Shown here piece after piece: positions 13,417 through 18,537 of a DNA stretch of 18,537 bases. A program made the position numbers and the translations under genes. The notes under the pieces are model-generated. The model was given only the letters and a program-made list of their open reading frames with translations, was not told the origin of the DNA and searched no databases. Within the stretch, counting starts at the first letter, position 1. Each line of letters opens with the position of its first letter. Where the stretch lies: assembly GCA_000434475.1 (NCBI GenBank), contig FR879546.1:1-18537 (forward strand). Reading direction: 5' to 3'. Source of the stretch: Dialister sp. CAG:486. Its GTDB lineage: Bacteria; Bacillota; Negativicutes; Veillonellales; Dialisteraceae.

Positions 13417-14112
13417 ATGAAAAAACTCATTCTCACAAGCCTGCTCACCCTCGCCCTCGCGGCTTCCGCATCGGCTGCCGTTCCCTCCGGCGGCGTGTAC
13501 CTGGATAAGGACGGCACCCCGCTCACGGAAGCGCAGCAGGTCCCGCCGTCGCTTAGATCTCACAAAATGGCACCGCAGAACGCCGCCATTCAGGAAGCGA
13601 TGGCAGCGCTTCCACACAGCACGAGTACGCTCATCGCCCTCACCGTCACCGAAGACGGGACAGCGGCCAATGCTTCCGTGGCACAAAGCTCCGGTTCCAT
13701 CATTCTGGACCAATACGCCATAGATTCCGTGAACCTCTGGCAGTTCCGGCCGGCGAAACGCGGTGACAGATCTGTCTCAACGAGCGTGACCATTCCGCTC
13801 CGCTTCATCTCCACCATGATCTCCGTCCCCGCCGCCCCCACCAGCCAGGTCCTGAAAGACATGCCGGAAGAAGTCCGCGAGGCCGCTGAGAGAAACGCTC
13901 ACCCCGTCCTCACCGTGAAGGTGTATGTGAATAGCGATGGGAAGATGGACGGCGCTCCTGAAGTCATGAAGGATGAGAAGCTGTCCGGTGCTGATTTCAA
14001 AGCTCTTTCGAAATACGTGACCGCCTCCGTAAAGACCTGGACCTTCACCGCTGCGAAGAACCCTGACGGCGAAGCCATCGGCTCTGAAGTCCTGATCCCC
14101 GTGCAGTTGTAA
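13417..14112 (+). CDS. exported protein with two TonB C-terminal-like domains
   Basis: The 231-residue product has a Sec signal peptide (MKKLILTSLLTLALAASASA) and appears fully periplasmic. Two segments look like TonB C-terminal domains. The first (about residues 70-130) has the hallmark pattern SSGSIILDQYAIDSVNLWQF-RPA followed by VTIPLRF. The second (about 163-231) has LTVKVYVNSDGKMDG, then SVKTWTFTAAKNPDGEA and VLIPVQL. Classical TonB couples the inner-membrane proton gradient to outer-membrane receptors through an N-terminal anchor and a proline-rich spacer; both are missing here, so energy coupling is unlikely without a partner. AAAGGAG precedes the ATG. It ends at a strong terminator. 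The domain call is by pattern only. Confidence 0.75.
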   Translation: MKKLILTSLLTLALAASASAAVPSGGVYLDKDGTPLTEAQQVPPSLRSHKMAPQNAAIQEAMAALPHSTSTLIALTVTEDGTAANASVAQSSGSIILDQYAIDSVNLWQFRPAKRGDRSVSTSVTIPLRFISTMISVPAAPTSQVLKDMPEEVREAAERNAHPVLTVKVYVNSDGKMDGAPEVMKDEKLSGADFKALSKYVTASVKTWTFTAAKNPDGEAIGSEVLIPVQL

Positions 14113-14132
14113 ATGATGGATGATTGGCAAGT

Positions 14133-14164
14133 AAAAAACGCAGCCATATCAAGCTGCGTTTTTT
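14133..14164. terminator. bidirectional terminator between convergent genes
   Basis: AAAAAACGCAGC (14133-14144) pairs perfectly with GCTGCGTTTTTT (14153-14164) around an 8-nt loop. It serves the plus-strand TonB-like gene and can also stop the minus-strand livJ transcript. Confidence 0.9.
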
Positions 14165-14178
14165 GTTTGCCATTTTCC

Positions 14179-14210
14179 TAGTCACCAGTCACTAGTCACC
14201 AGCCACTAGT
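14179..14210. repeat. heptamer array at the 3' end of livJ
   Basis: On the minus strand the units are AACTAGT, GGCTGGT, GACTAGT, GACTGGT and GACTAGG. The TAG of the first unit is the stop codon of the livJ-like gene (14206-14208). Confidence 0.75.
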
Positions 14211-15366
14211 TCAGCGTCACATACTTTCCGCCTTCGACCTTGAGGAGGACGAGGTCGACATCCGGATCCCCGGAATTATTGAAGGTCATCGGACCGACAG
14301 CGGACTCGAAATTCTTCACATTCGCGAGGGCCTCCCTGACTTTCTTCGAATCCGTCGTGGTGCCTGCGTCTTCCATTGCTTTCGCTGCGAGCTTCACAGA
14401 GACATACGCACATGCTGCGAAGTTGTCCGGATCGTGATTGTACTTCGCCTTGAAGTTCTTCACGAAGTTCTGGGTCGCCTGGCTGCTGCGGTCAGCCGAC
14501 CACATAGAGGAGACATACACATTGTCAGCGGCCGCTCCTGCGATCTTGAGGAGCTCGGGCGAAACGAAGCCGTTATCCCCGAGGACAGGCTGATTCATTC
14601 CCATTTCTCTCATCTTCTTCAGGATGAGTCCGCCTTCCTGATAGTAACCGGCAACGACGACCGCATCCGGATTCACATTGTGGATCTTCGTCAGCTGTGC
14701 GGAGAAATCCGTATCCTTATCCGCGAAGGTTTCCGTCGCGACGATGTTCACGCCCTCCGCTTCGAGCGCCTTCACAAAGGTCTTGTAGGCAGATACCTGA
14801 TGCTCGTTGTTGTTCGAGTAGAGGACAGCCACATTCTTATAGCCGAGGAGCTTGTGCGTTTTCTGCACGGTCTGCGGAATATTCTTCGACTCAGGCACGC
14901 AGTTTCTGAACATGTAGTCGCCGATCTCGATGAGGCCTTCTGCGGTGGTCGCTGCGCCGAGGAGCGGGATCTGTGCCTTCTGGAAGAGCGGGCCGACCGC
15001 TTTGTATTCGCCGGAGATCAAGGGGCCGACGACAAGCACCTTCTTGGCAGCGATCATCTTCTGCGCCGCGCTCACGCACTGCTGCACATTGCCCTTCGTA
15101 TCCGCCATTTCGACATCGAAGTGGATCTTGCCTTCCTTATTCACTTCCTCGACCGCCAGGTCAAAGCCTTCCTTCTCCGCAAGACCATACGAAGCGACAC
15201 CGCCCGACACGCCATTCAGGAAGCCCACCTTTGCGACCTTCGCGCCTGCTGCCGGCTTCGAAGCACTTTCCTTATTGCCATTGCCGCCGCATCCTGCCAT
15301 ACCTGCCATCGCAGCTGCCAGCATCAGTCCAAGTCCTGCTCTTTTCATCATTTTTTTCATTTCCAT
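14206..15366 (-). CDS. livJ: branched-chain amino acid ABC transporter substrate-binding lipoprotein
   Basis: This is the periplasmic binding component of a LIV-type ABC importer. The 386-residue product has a lipoprotein signal (LMLAAAMAGMAGC, lipid-modified Cys at residue 26) and a type I periplasmic-binding fold of the Leu/Ile/Val family. Typical parts are KVGFLNGVSGGVASYGLAEKEGFDLAVEEVN, VVGPLISGEYKAVGPLFQKAQIPLLGAATT, FRNCVPE, NVAVLYSNNNEH and FADKDTDFSAQLTKIH. ATG 15364-15366 has AAAGGAG 8 nt upstream; longer in-frame starts would lie in the leader. No permease or ATPase genes follow, so the rest of the importer must be elsewhere. Its leader is an isoleucine T-box with three terminators, which fits uptake of branched-chain amino acids under starvation. 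Confidence 0.92.
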   Translation of the reverse strand: MEMKKMMKRAGLGLMLAAAMAGMAGCGGNGNKESASKPAAGAKVAKVGFLNGVSGGVASYGLAEKEGFDLAVEEVNKEGKIHFDVEMADTKGNVQQCVSAAQKMIAAKKVLVVGPLISGEYKAVGPLFQKAQIPLLGAATTAEGLIEIGDYMFRNCVPESKNIPQTVQKTHKLLGYKNVAVLYSNNNEHQVSAYKTFVKALEAEGVNIVATETFADKDTDFSAQLTKIHNVNPDAVVVAGYYQEGGLILKKMREMGMNQPVLGDNGFVSPELLKIAGAAADNVYVSSMWSADRSSQATQNFVKNFKAKYNHDPDNFAACAYVSVKLAAKAMEDAGTTTDSKKVREALANVKNFESAVGPMTFNNSGDPDVDLVLLKVEGGKYVTLN

Positions 15367-15474
15367 TTTTAGTTCTCCTTTAGTTGTCAATAGCGAATCG
15401 TTCTTGATCGTGTTGCTTGGGAAATCCAAAGTGAAAGGCTTGAGGTTTGCGATACGAGCAAATTGGCAAGACCT

Positions 15475-15505
15475 GCGGCGCTTTTTCGCCCATTCCTCAT
15501 TCCTG
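15475..15505. repeat. repeat fragment between the T-box and livJ
   Basis: GCGGCGCTTTTTCGCCCATTCCTCATTCCT holds the hairpin arm and two CATTCCT heptamers of the composite repeat. It lies in the transcribed leader after the third terminator and before the livJ ribosome binding site. Confidence 0.6.
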
Positions 15506-15507
15506 AT

Positions 15508-15544
15508 AAAAAAAGCCTCCGATGAGAATACTCTCATCGGAGGC
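15508..15544 (-). terminator. T-box terminator 3
   Basis: On the minus strand GCCTCCGATGAGAG (15531-15544) pairs with CTCATCGGAGGC, followed by seven U residues. It belongs to the T-box copy with the most diverged core (GGAGTGG). Confidence 0.88.
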
Positions 15545-15598
15545 GCTTTGGCGCGGTACCACTCCGGCTTATCACTCACCATCCGCAGATGATCCAAG

Positions 15599-15629
15599 AA
15601 AAAAGTCCCTGCCCCGAAAGGGCAAGGAC
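15599..15629 (-). terminator. T-box terminator 2
   Basis: On the minus strand GTCCTTGCCC (15620-15629) pairs with GGGGCAGGGAC, with a TTTC loop and one mismatch, followed by six U residues. Confidence 0.85.
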
Positions 15630-15685
15630 GCTTTTGCGTGGTACCACCTTGCATTTATACTCTGCCAAGGGGCGTACCGGAAATT

Positions 15686-15716
15686 AAAAAGCCCCTGTCC
15701 ACTCTGGGACAGGGGC
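15686..15716 (-). terminator. T-box terminator 1
   Basis: On the minus strand GCCCCTGTCC (15707-15716) pairs perfectly with GGACAGGGGC (15691-15700), followed by UUUUU. Confidence 0.9.
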
Positions 15717-15922
15717 GAGATCGCGGTACCACCCTGCATTATACTTTAATGGCTATTCCGTAACGGGGACATCCGTCCAAGCCTACTACCTTCGGCTGGG
15801 AAGCTCACGAGTGATAGATCACGGATACGTCGCACCGGTTTTCACCATCCACCGGCTCTCTGAGGCTCCGAAATTCCGATTTCCTCTCGTTCACAGCATG
15901 TGCTTGTTTGAACTTGATTGCA

Positions 15923-15951
15923 AGTATAACGGATACACGCAGGTTTGTCAA
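15923..15951 (-). promoter_or_regulatory. promoter of the T-box/livJ transcript
   Basis: On the minus strand a perfect TTGACA (15946-15951), a 17-bp spacer and TATACT (15923-15928). Transcription would begin near 15916, just before stem I of the T-box. Confidence 0.85.
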
Positions 15952-16094
15952 ATGGAAATTTTTTGAACGAATGAGGATTTCGTATTGCGATTTGTCAATC
16001 TCTGGACTTAGTGAGAAGTGGCGGAAGGGGCGCACCATTCATATAGCACCCCCATCTCCCTCATTACATAAAACAGCCTGTTCATCATTCCTAT

Positions 16095-16215
16095 AAAACT
16101 CAACGGCGCTTCCTAATTTTTATGCGCCGTACCTTCACTCCTAACTCCTAACTCCTAACTAGAGCGTAGAACTTTCATTCACAATCAAGGGACGGTACGC
16201 CCCACAGCCCCCTTC
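16095..16215. repeat. composite intergenic repeat, copy F
   Basis: Within the gene-free region 15952-16230, the hairpin ACGGCGCTTCC...TTATGCGCCGT (about 16104-16130) is followed by CTAACTC-type heptamers (about 16135-16160). GAACTTTCATTCACAATCAAGGG and GTACGCCCCACAGCCCCC follow. The order is as in copies A and C. 15952-16090 holds nothing I can identify beyond an AT-rich stretch. Confidence 0.7.
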
Positions 16216-16232
16216 GACTCTTTCATCGTTTA

Positions 16233-16266
16233 GTACCTTGCATTACAAAGTACCTTGTGATATAGT
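16233..16266 (+). promoter_or_regulatory. padR operon promoter with overlapping palindromic operator
   Basis: TTGCAT (16238-16243), a 17-bp spacer and TATAGT (16261-16266) form the promoter. A 21-bp palindrome (16233-16253, GTACCTTG-N5-CAAAGTAC) covers the -35 and most of the spacer, and a further GTACCTTG half-site lies at 16250-16257. A dyad over the promoter of a PadR gene is best explained as an autoregulatory PadR operator (inference). Confidence 0.7.
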
Positions 16267-16295
16267 ATTAGCAGATGAGAACCAAGGTCGCCTAT

Positions 16296-16312
16296 GCGAT
16301 CAGCGTTTCCCT
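16296..16312. repeat. half of a GGGAAAC hairpin repeat in the padR leader
   Basis: GCGATCAGCGTTTCCCTA matches the right end of the MITE-like family but has no left partner. It ends just before the AAAGGAG ribosome binding site of padR, the same position as the intact copy at 10771-10810. Confidence 0.5.
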
Positions 16313-16328
16313 AAAGAAAGGAGCGATC

Positions 16329-16652
16329 ATGAACGTCCAACTCAAGAAGGGAGTGATGGAGATCGTCGTGCTCTCCATGCTCCGCCGGAAAGACTTCTAC
16401 GGTTACGAGCTGGTGACAGAGATTTCCAAATATATCGAAATGTCTGAAGGCACCATTTACCCGCTCCTCAACCGTTTCAAGAAGGATGGGCTCGTCGATA
16501 CCTATCTCGCCGAGTCACACAATGGTCCGCCCAGAAAGTATTACCGCATCACGGACAGCGGACGCACAGAATTCAAAGAGTCTGTCAAAGAATGGCAGGA
16601 ATTTAACAAAGCAGTACAGAAGCTCATGCAAGAAGGAGGCGAGCCTCAATGA
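16329..16652 (+). CDS. PadR family transcriptional regulator
   Basis: The 107-residue protein is a short PadR-type winged-helix repressor. It starts with the family hallmark [18 protein letters not shown] and [10 protein letters not shown]. The recognition region [18 protein letters not shown] (about residues 39-56) and wing [14 protein letters not shown] (about 66-79) follow, and a C-terminal helix [20 protein letters not shown] likely forms the dimer. AAAGGAG lies 5 nt before ATG 16329; an earlier in-frame ATG at 16275 has no such site. Its 3' end overlaps the HAAS gene by 4 bp (ATGA). The palindrome in its promoter suggests autorepression. Confidence 0.93.
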   Translation: MNVQLKKGVMEIVVLSMLRRKDFYGYELVTEISKYIEMSEGTIYPLLNRFKKDGLVDTYLAESHNGPPRKYYRITDSGRTEFKESVKEWQEFNKAVQKLMQEGGEPQ

Positions 16653-17245
16653 ATAAAACAGAATTTTTAGACCTTCTCCGCTACTATTTCAGAAATGCGA
16701 AGAAGAGCGAGGTGGAAGAGATCCTCGCTGATTACGAAGCCCACTTTGAAGAAGGCAAAAAGCGCGGGCTCACCGAAGAGGCCATCGCGAAGGAGCTCGG
16801 AAGTCCTAAGGACATCTATGAGTCCTACGCTTCTGAGGGTGTCGTCGATGAGAAATCCAAAGGCGTGCGCTTCACCGATGACGCGAAGGAAGCGGCGCAG
16901 GAAGCGGCCCGCAAAGCGGGAAAAGCCTGGGACGAGGTCAGTCCGAAGCTGCCTGCGGCTGCCGAAAGGGCGGCGCTTCTCACCTCGCGCCTGCTCTACG
17001 GCACCAGCCTTCTCCTCGCTATCATTCTTATCTGCGCGACCCTGCTGGTCCTCGCTCTCATCTCCATCGAGTTTGCTCCGCTGCCCGGCGTCATGCCTCT
17101 GCCCGGCCTTCACCTCATGACGAAGCTCTCCATCGGCGTCGCAGGAGTCTCCTCCGCGCTCGCCGTCTTCCTTATCGGCCGCGAAGGCAGCAGGGCCCTG
17201 CAGGGCTCCTTTTCCAAGGAAGAGAAGGGCGGTGAAGAAAAATGA
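16649..17245 (+). CDS. HAAS/DUF1700 domain membrane protein
   Basis: The 198-residue protein has an N-terminal all-alpha HAAS/DUF1700 domain ([56 protein letters not shown], residues 1-56). A charged Ala/Lys-rich linker follows (about 75-108), then two hydrophobic helices (about 117-141 and 157-176) and a charged cytoplasmic tail. The domain is known to occur next to PadR regulators and is proposed to pass a membrane signal to them. The start overlaps the padR stop and the end overlaps the next start, both as ATGA, so the three genes are tightly coupled. It probably senses envelope or membrane state for the PadR protein. Confidence 0.88.
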   Translation: MNKTEFLDLLRYYFRNAKKSEVEEILADYEAHFEEGKKRGLTEEAIAKELGSPKDIYESYASEGVVDEKSKGVRFTDDAKEAAQEAARKAGKAWDEVSPKLPAAAERAALLTSRLLYGTSLLLAIILICATLLVLALISIEFAPLPGVMPLPGLHLMTKLSIGVAGVSSALAVFLIGREGSRALQGSFSKEEKGGEEK

Positions 17246-17559
17246 AAAAGATCGTCGTCTGCATCGCACTCGCGGTCATCTCCATGATGAGCGCCGCCGC
17301 CTCCTTCCTCGTCAATGACGCCCCGGCGTACAGAAACTGGGCACAGGTGAACCGCCCGAAGATCATGGAGACCTTTGGCGGGGAAAAAAAAGAAAAGCCG
17401 GGCAAAATGCCCCCGCCCGCTGCCCGTCCCAGAAAAGAAGAACAGCGCGCGCCCATGATGAATCCGTCCCATCCAAAAATGGAAGACAAAGACCATCACC
17501 AGAGTGCGCACGACAAAGCAGGCCCGCCGGCAGCTCCGCAGGAAGAGGGAAATCAGTGA
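17242..17559 (+). CDS. small secreted proline- and charge-rich protein (105 aa)
   Basis: A signal peptide or anchor ([20 protein letters not shown], possible cut before SFLVND) is followed by a short region DAPAYRNWAQVNRPKIMETFGG. A low-complexity tail rich in Lys, Pro, Glu and His (KPGKMPPPAARPRKEE, MEDKDHHQSAHD) follows. No domain is recognised. It is translationally coupled to the HAAS gene, so it is likely part of the same envelope-linked response or its main output. The stop TGA (17557-17559) is the start of a TGACTAG heptamer array. Confidence 0.75.
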   Translation: MKKIVVCIALAVISMMSAAASFLVNDAPAYRNWAQVNRPKIMETFGGEKKEKPGKMPPPAARPRKEEQRAPMMNPSHPKMEDKDHHQSAHDKAGPPAAPQEEGNQ

Positions 17560-17745
17560 CTAGTGACTAGTGACTAAATACCACGTTCGGGCATCGCCAT
17601 TATTTACACTCCGCGGCGCATTTCGTCATCCTGAGCGGAGTGAAATGTCGGATGTTCGATCATGTAAAGGCGGAACAGTGAGAACTGAGTCGAAGGATCT
17701 GGCGCCGCACCACCACTCCTCATTCCTCACTCCTCATTTTTCTCC
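17557..17745. repeat. composite intergenic repeat, copy G, with a nested element
   Basis: TGACTAG heptamers (17557-17577) begin at the stop codon. TTCGGGCATCGCC and the hairpin arm CCGCGGCGC follow, then an inserted ATTTCGTCATCCTGAGCGGAG...GAACTGAGTCGAAGGATCT (about 17620-17700). The second hairpin arm GGCGCCGCACCACC and CACTCCT/CATTCCT heptamers (about 17713-17740) end the copy. The nested insert is in the same loop position as in copy B. Confidence 0.75.
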
Positions 17746-17833
17746 CCTTCCCTTTCCCTGCGTTTTTATATATACTGAGTACAACAGATTTTTTATGCGA
17801 CCCTCGCCGCCATAAAAGAAAGGATGAATCATC

Positions 17834-18106
17834 ATGAAAAAGCTGAATGTACTCCTCACCGCATCCCTCTTAGGTCTTGCCCTCGCGGGCACTGCCCTCC
17901 TCGCTGACACAGCAAGCGCCAAGGATCCGACGCCGCAGAATGCCGAGCAGACGGAGGCTAAGAAGCCCGCCCAGCGCGAGCTGAAAGACTGGGAGAAGAA
18001 GTATTACGAACTTCATCCTGACCAGCTGAAGCAGGATCAGGAAAAAGCCCATCCCGAAAAGAGACGTCATACCGATGAGGATGACGTAGAGTGGCACCGG
18101 CTCTGA
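17834..18106 (+). CDS. small secreted charged protein (90 aa)
   Basis: The Sec signal peptide MKKLNVLLTASLLGLALAG continues to a likely cut after ASA (about residue 29). The mature ~60 residues are hydrophilic, with a central ELKDWEKKYYELHPDQLKQDQEKAHPEKR and an acidic end DEDDVEWHRL. No family is recognised. AAAGGATG precedes the ATG with ~9-nt spacing. The promoter is unclear (TATACT near 17774 lacks a -35). It has the same layout as the next gene (signal peptide plus short charged tail with a Y...H..HP motif), so the two may be related. Confidence 0.7.
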   Translation: MKKLNVLLTASLLGLALAGTALLADTASAKDPTPQNAEQTEAKKPAQRELKDWEKKYYELHPDQLKQDQEKAHPEKRRHTDEDDVEWHRL

Positions 18107-18119
18107 GACGATGTCAAGA

Positions 18120-18160
18120 AAACACTGCCTTCGTCGGCCAGTCCGATGGAAGCAGTGCTT
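18120..18160. repeat. hairpin upstream of the His-rich protein gene
   Basis: AACACTGCCTTC (18121-18132) pairs with GAAGCAGTGCTT (18149-18160). The sequence resembles a degenerate copy of the GGGAAACACTGCTTC end of the hairpin at 7820-7860. It lies in the short gap between two secreted-protein genes, about 30 nt before the ribosome binding site. Confidence 0.5.
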
Positions 18161-18202
18161 CTCGGAGTCGTTGCTCCTCATCCCCAATGAAAGGAGCCTG
18201 TC

Positions 18203-18472
18203 ATGACTACGATAAAAAAACGTTTCCTGATCGCCGCTTGTGCGCTTGCCTTCTTATCCGCCGGTGCCTTTGCTCTGAATACGGCCTCGGCCGCAGACAT
18301 GGAAGAAAGGGGCCGTGACTACCACATCGCTCTCCATGAAGCCCGCCATCCGGGCGATCCCCTTCCGCCGCCGGAATACCGCCACCATAAGAAGCATAGG
18401 AGAGCCCATGCGCACCATGTCAAGGCGGAGCGGAGATACCACCACAAGCCCCCGATCTGCGTCACTCGATGA
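18203..18472 (+). CDS. small secreted histidine-rich protein (89 aa)
   Basis: The signal peptide (RFLIAACALAFLSAGAFALN, cut near ASA at residue 30) is followed by about 59 residues with 11 histidines, many in HH pairs (YRHHKKHRRAHAHHVKAERR, YHHKPP), plus a single Cys near the end. Such composition could bind metal ions such as Zn, Ni or Cu in the periplasm, or simply be a basic envelope-associated peptide; neither is shown. AAAGGAG lies 6 nt before the ATG. It follows another small secreted protein by ~95 bp and is possibly in one transcript with it. Confidence 0.7.
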   Translation: MTTIKKRFLIAACALAFLSAGAFALNTASAADMEERGRDYHIALHEARHPGDPLPPPEYRHHKKHRRAHAHHVKAERRYHHKPPICVTR

Positions 18473-18526
18473 CACTTATCTCTCAAGCCCATGAAAAGAA
18501 GCCCAAGAAAAAGGAGCTGTGAAGAA

Positions 18527-18537
18527 ATGAATCCTCA
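18527..18537 (+). CDS. start of a truncated gene at the window edge
   Basis: AAAAAGGAG (18509-18516) is followed after 10 nt by ATG AAT CCT, and the window then ends. An in-frame ATG at 18491 lacks a ribosome binding site. Nothing can be said of the product. Confidence 0.35.

Larger units (their letters stand above)
15508..15916 (-). promoter_or_regulatory. isoleucine T-box leader with three antiterminator/terminator modules
   Basis: On the minus strand a stem I region (about 15895-15800) contains the k-turn-like base GCTGTGAACGAG, pairing with CTCGTGAGC, and the distal AGAGAGCCGGTGG...AAACCGG. The specifier loop reads T-ATC-A just before CTCGTGAGC, so the specifier is AUC (15813-15815), for tRNA-Ile. 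Three T-box sequences follow: AGGGTGGTACCGCG (15722-15735), AAGGTGGTACCACG (15637-15650) and GGAGTGGTACCGCG (15552-15565). Each is followed by its own terminator hairpin. All three keep UGGU, which would pair with an A73 acceptor end. Only the first has room for a stem I. Uncharged tRNA-Ile would be needed for read-through into livJ. Confidence 0.88.

Noticed and set aside
14434..15372. Long plus-strand open frame (312 codons) opposite livJ
   Set aside because: It is antisense to a clear binding-protein gene and encodes an Arg/His/Leu-rich sequence with no family resemblance.

Overview
This window looks like chromosomal DNA from a diderm Firmicute of the Negativicutes, with a Dialister/Veillonellaceae-like flavour. 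The reasons are a mid-50s GC content by eye, a Firmicutes-type gene order (mltG, a TrmR/YrrM-type O-methyltransferase, a U32 peptidase), a T-box leader, and a periplasmic protein with TonB C-terminal-like domains that implies an outer membrane. The genus is inference only. No rRNA, tRNA, CRISPR array, transposase or phage gene was found.

Layout. 1-1830: a bidirectional terminator, a 160-bp MITE-like inverted-repeat element, and two coupled genes for secreted proteins of unknown function (minus strand). 2128-3731: nicotinate phosphoribosyltransferase with its own promoter, a 14-bp palindrome in the leader and a terminator. 4084-7780 (minus): an operon mltG - trmR - four-helix-bundle gene - U32 peptidase (TrhP-like) - DUF4911. 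It resembles the Bacillus yrrL-yrrM-yrrN-yrrO order and probably serves wobble-uridine (U34) tRNA modification. The U32 gene is frame-broken by a 39-bp tandem duplication whose second copy lost one base. The four-helix-bundle gene sits between inverted copies of the local repeat, like a cassette. 7783-8943 (plus): a hotdog thioesterase and a GNAT acetyltransferase. 9234-10223 (minus): a PflX-like radical SAM protein. 10717-12301 (plus): a purine permease. 12371-14164 (plus): a D-Ala-D-Ala carboxypeptidase and the double TonB-C-like protein. 14206-15951 (minus): a branched-chain amino acid binding lipoprotein behind an isoleucine T-box leader with three successive T-box/terminator modules. 16233-17559 (plus): an apparently autoregulated padR - HAAS/DUF1700 - small secreted protein operon, followed by two more small secreted proteins (17834-18472) and the first codons of another gene.

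The gaps between genes are dominated by a modular repeat family. Its parts are arrays of 7-bp units (TGACTAG/TGACTGG, CACTCCT, CATTTCT, GGGGTTC), a GCGGCGC...GCGCCGC hairpin, a conserved AGCTTTCA...AATCAA...CCCCACGGGC module, and sometimes a nested CTGAGCGGAG...CTGAGTCGAAGGATCT element. The heptamer arrays start at, or contain, the stop codons of several genes. A second family, a short GGGAAAC...GTTTCCC hairpin related to the MITE at the left end, lies in 5' leaders just upstream of ribosome binding sites.
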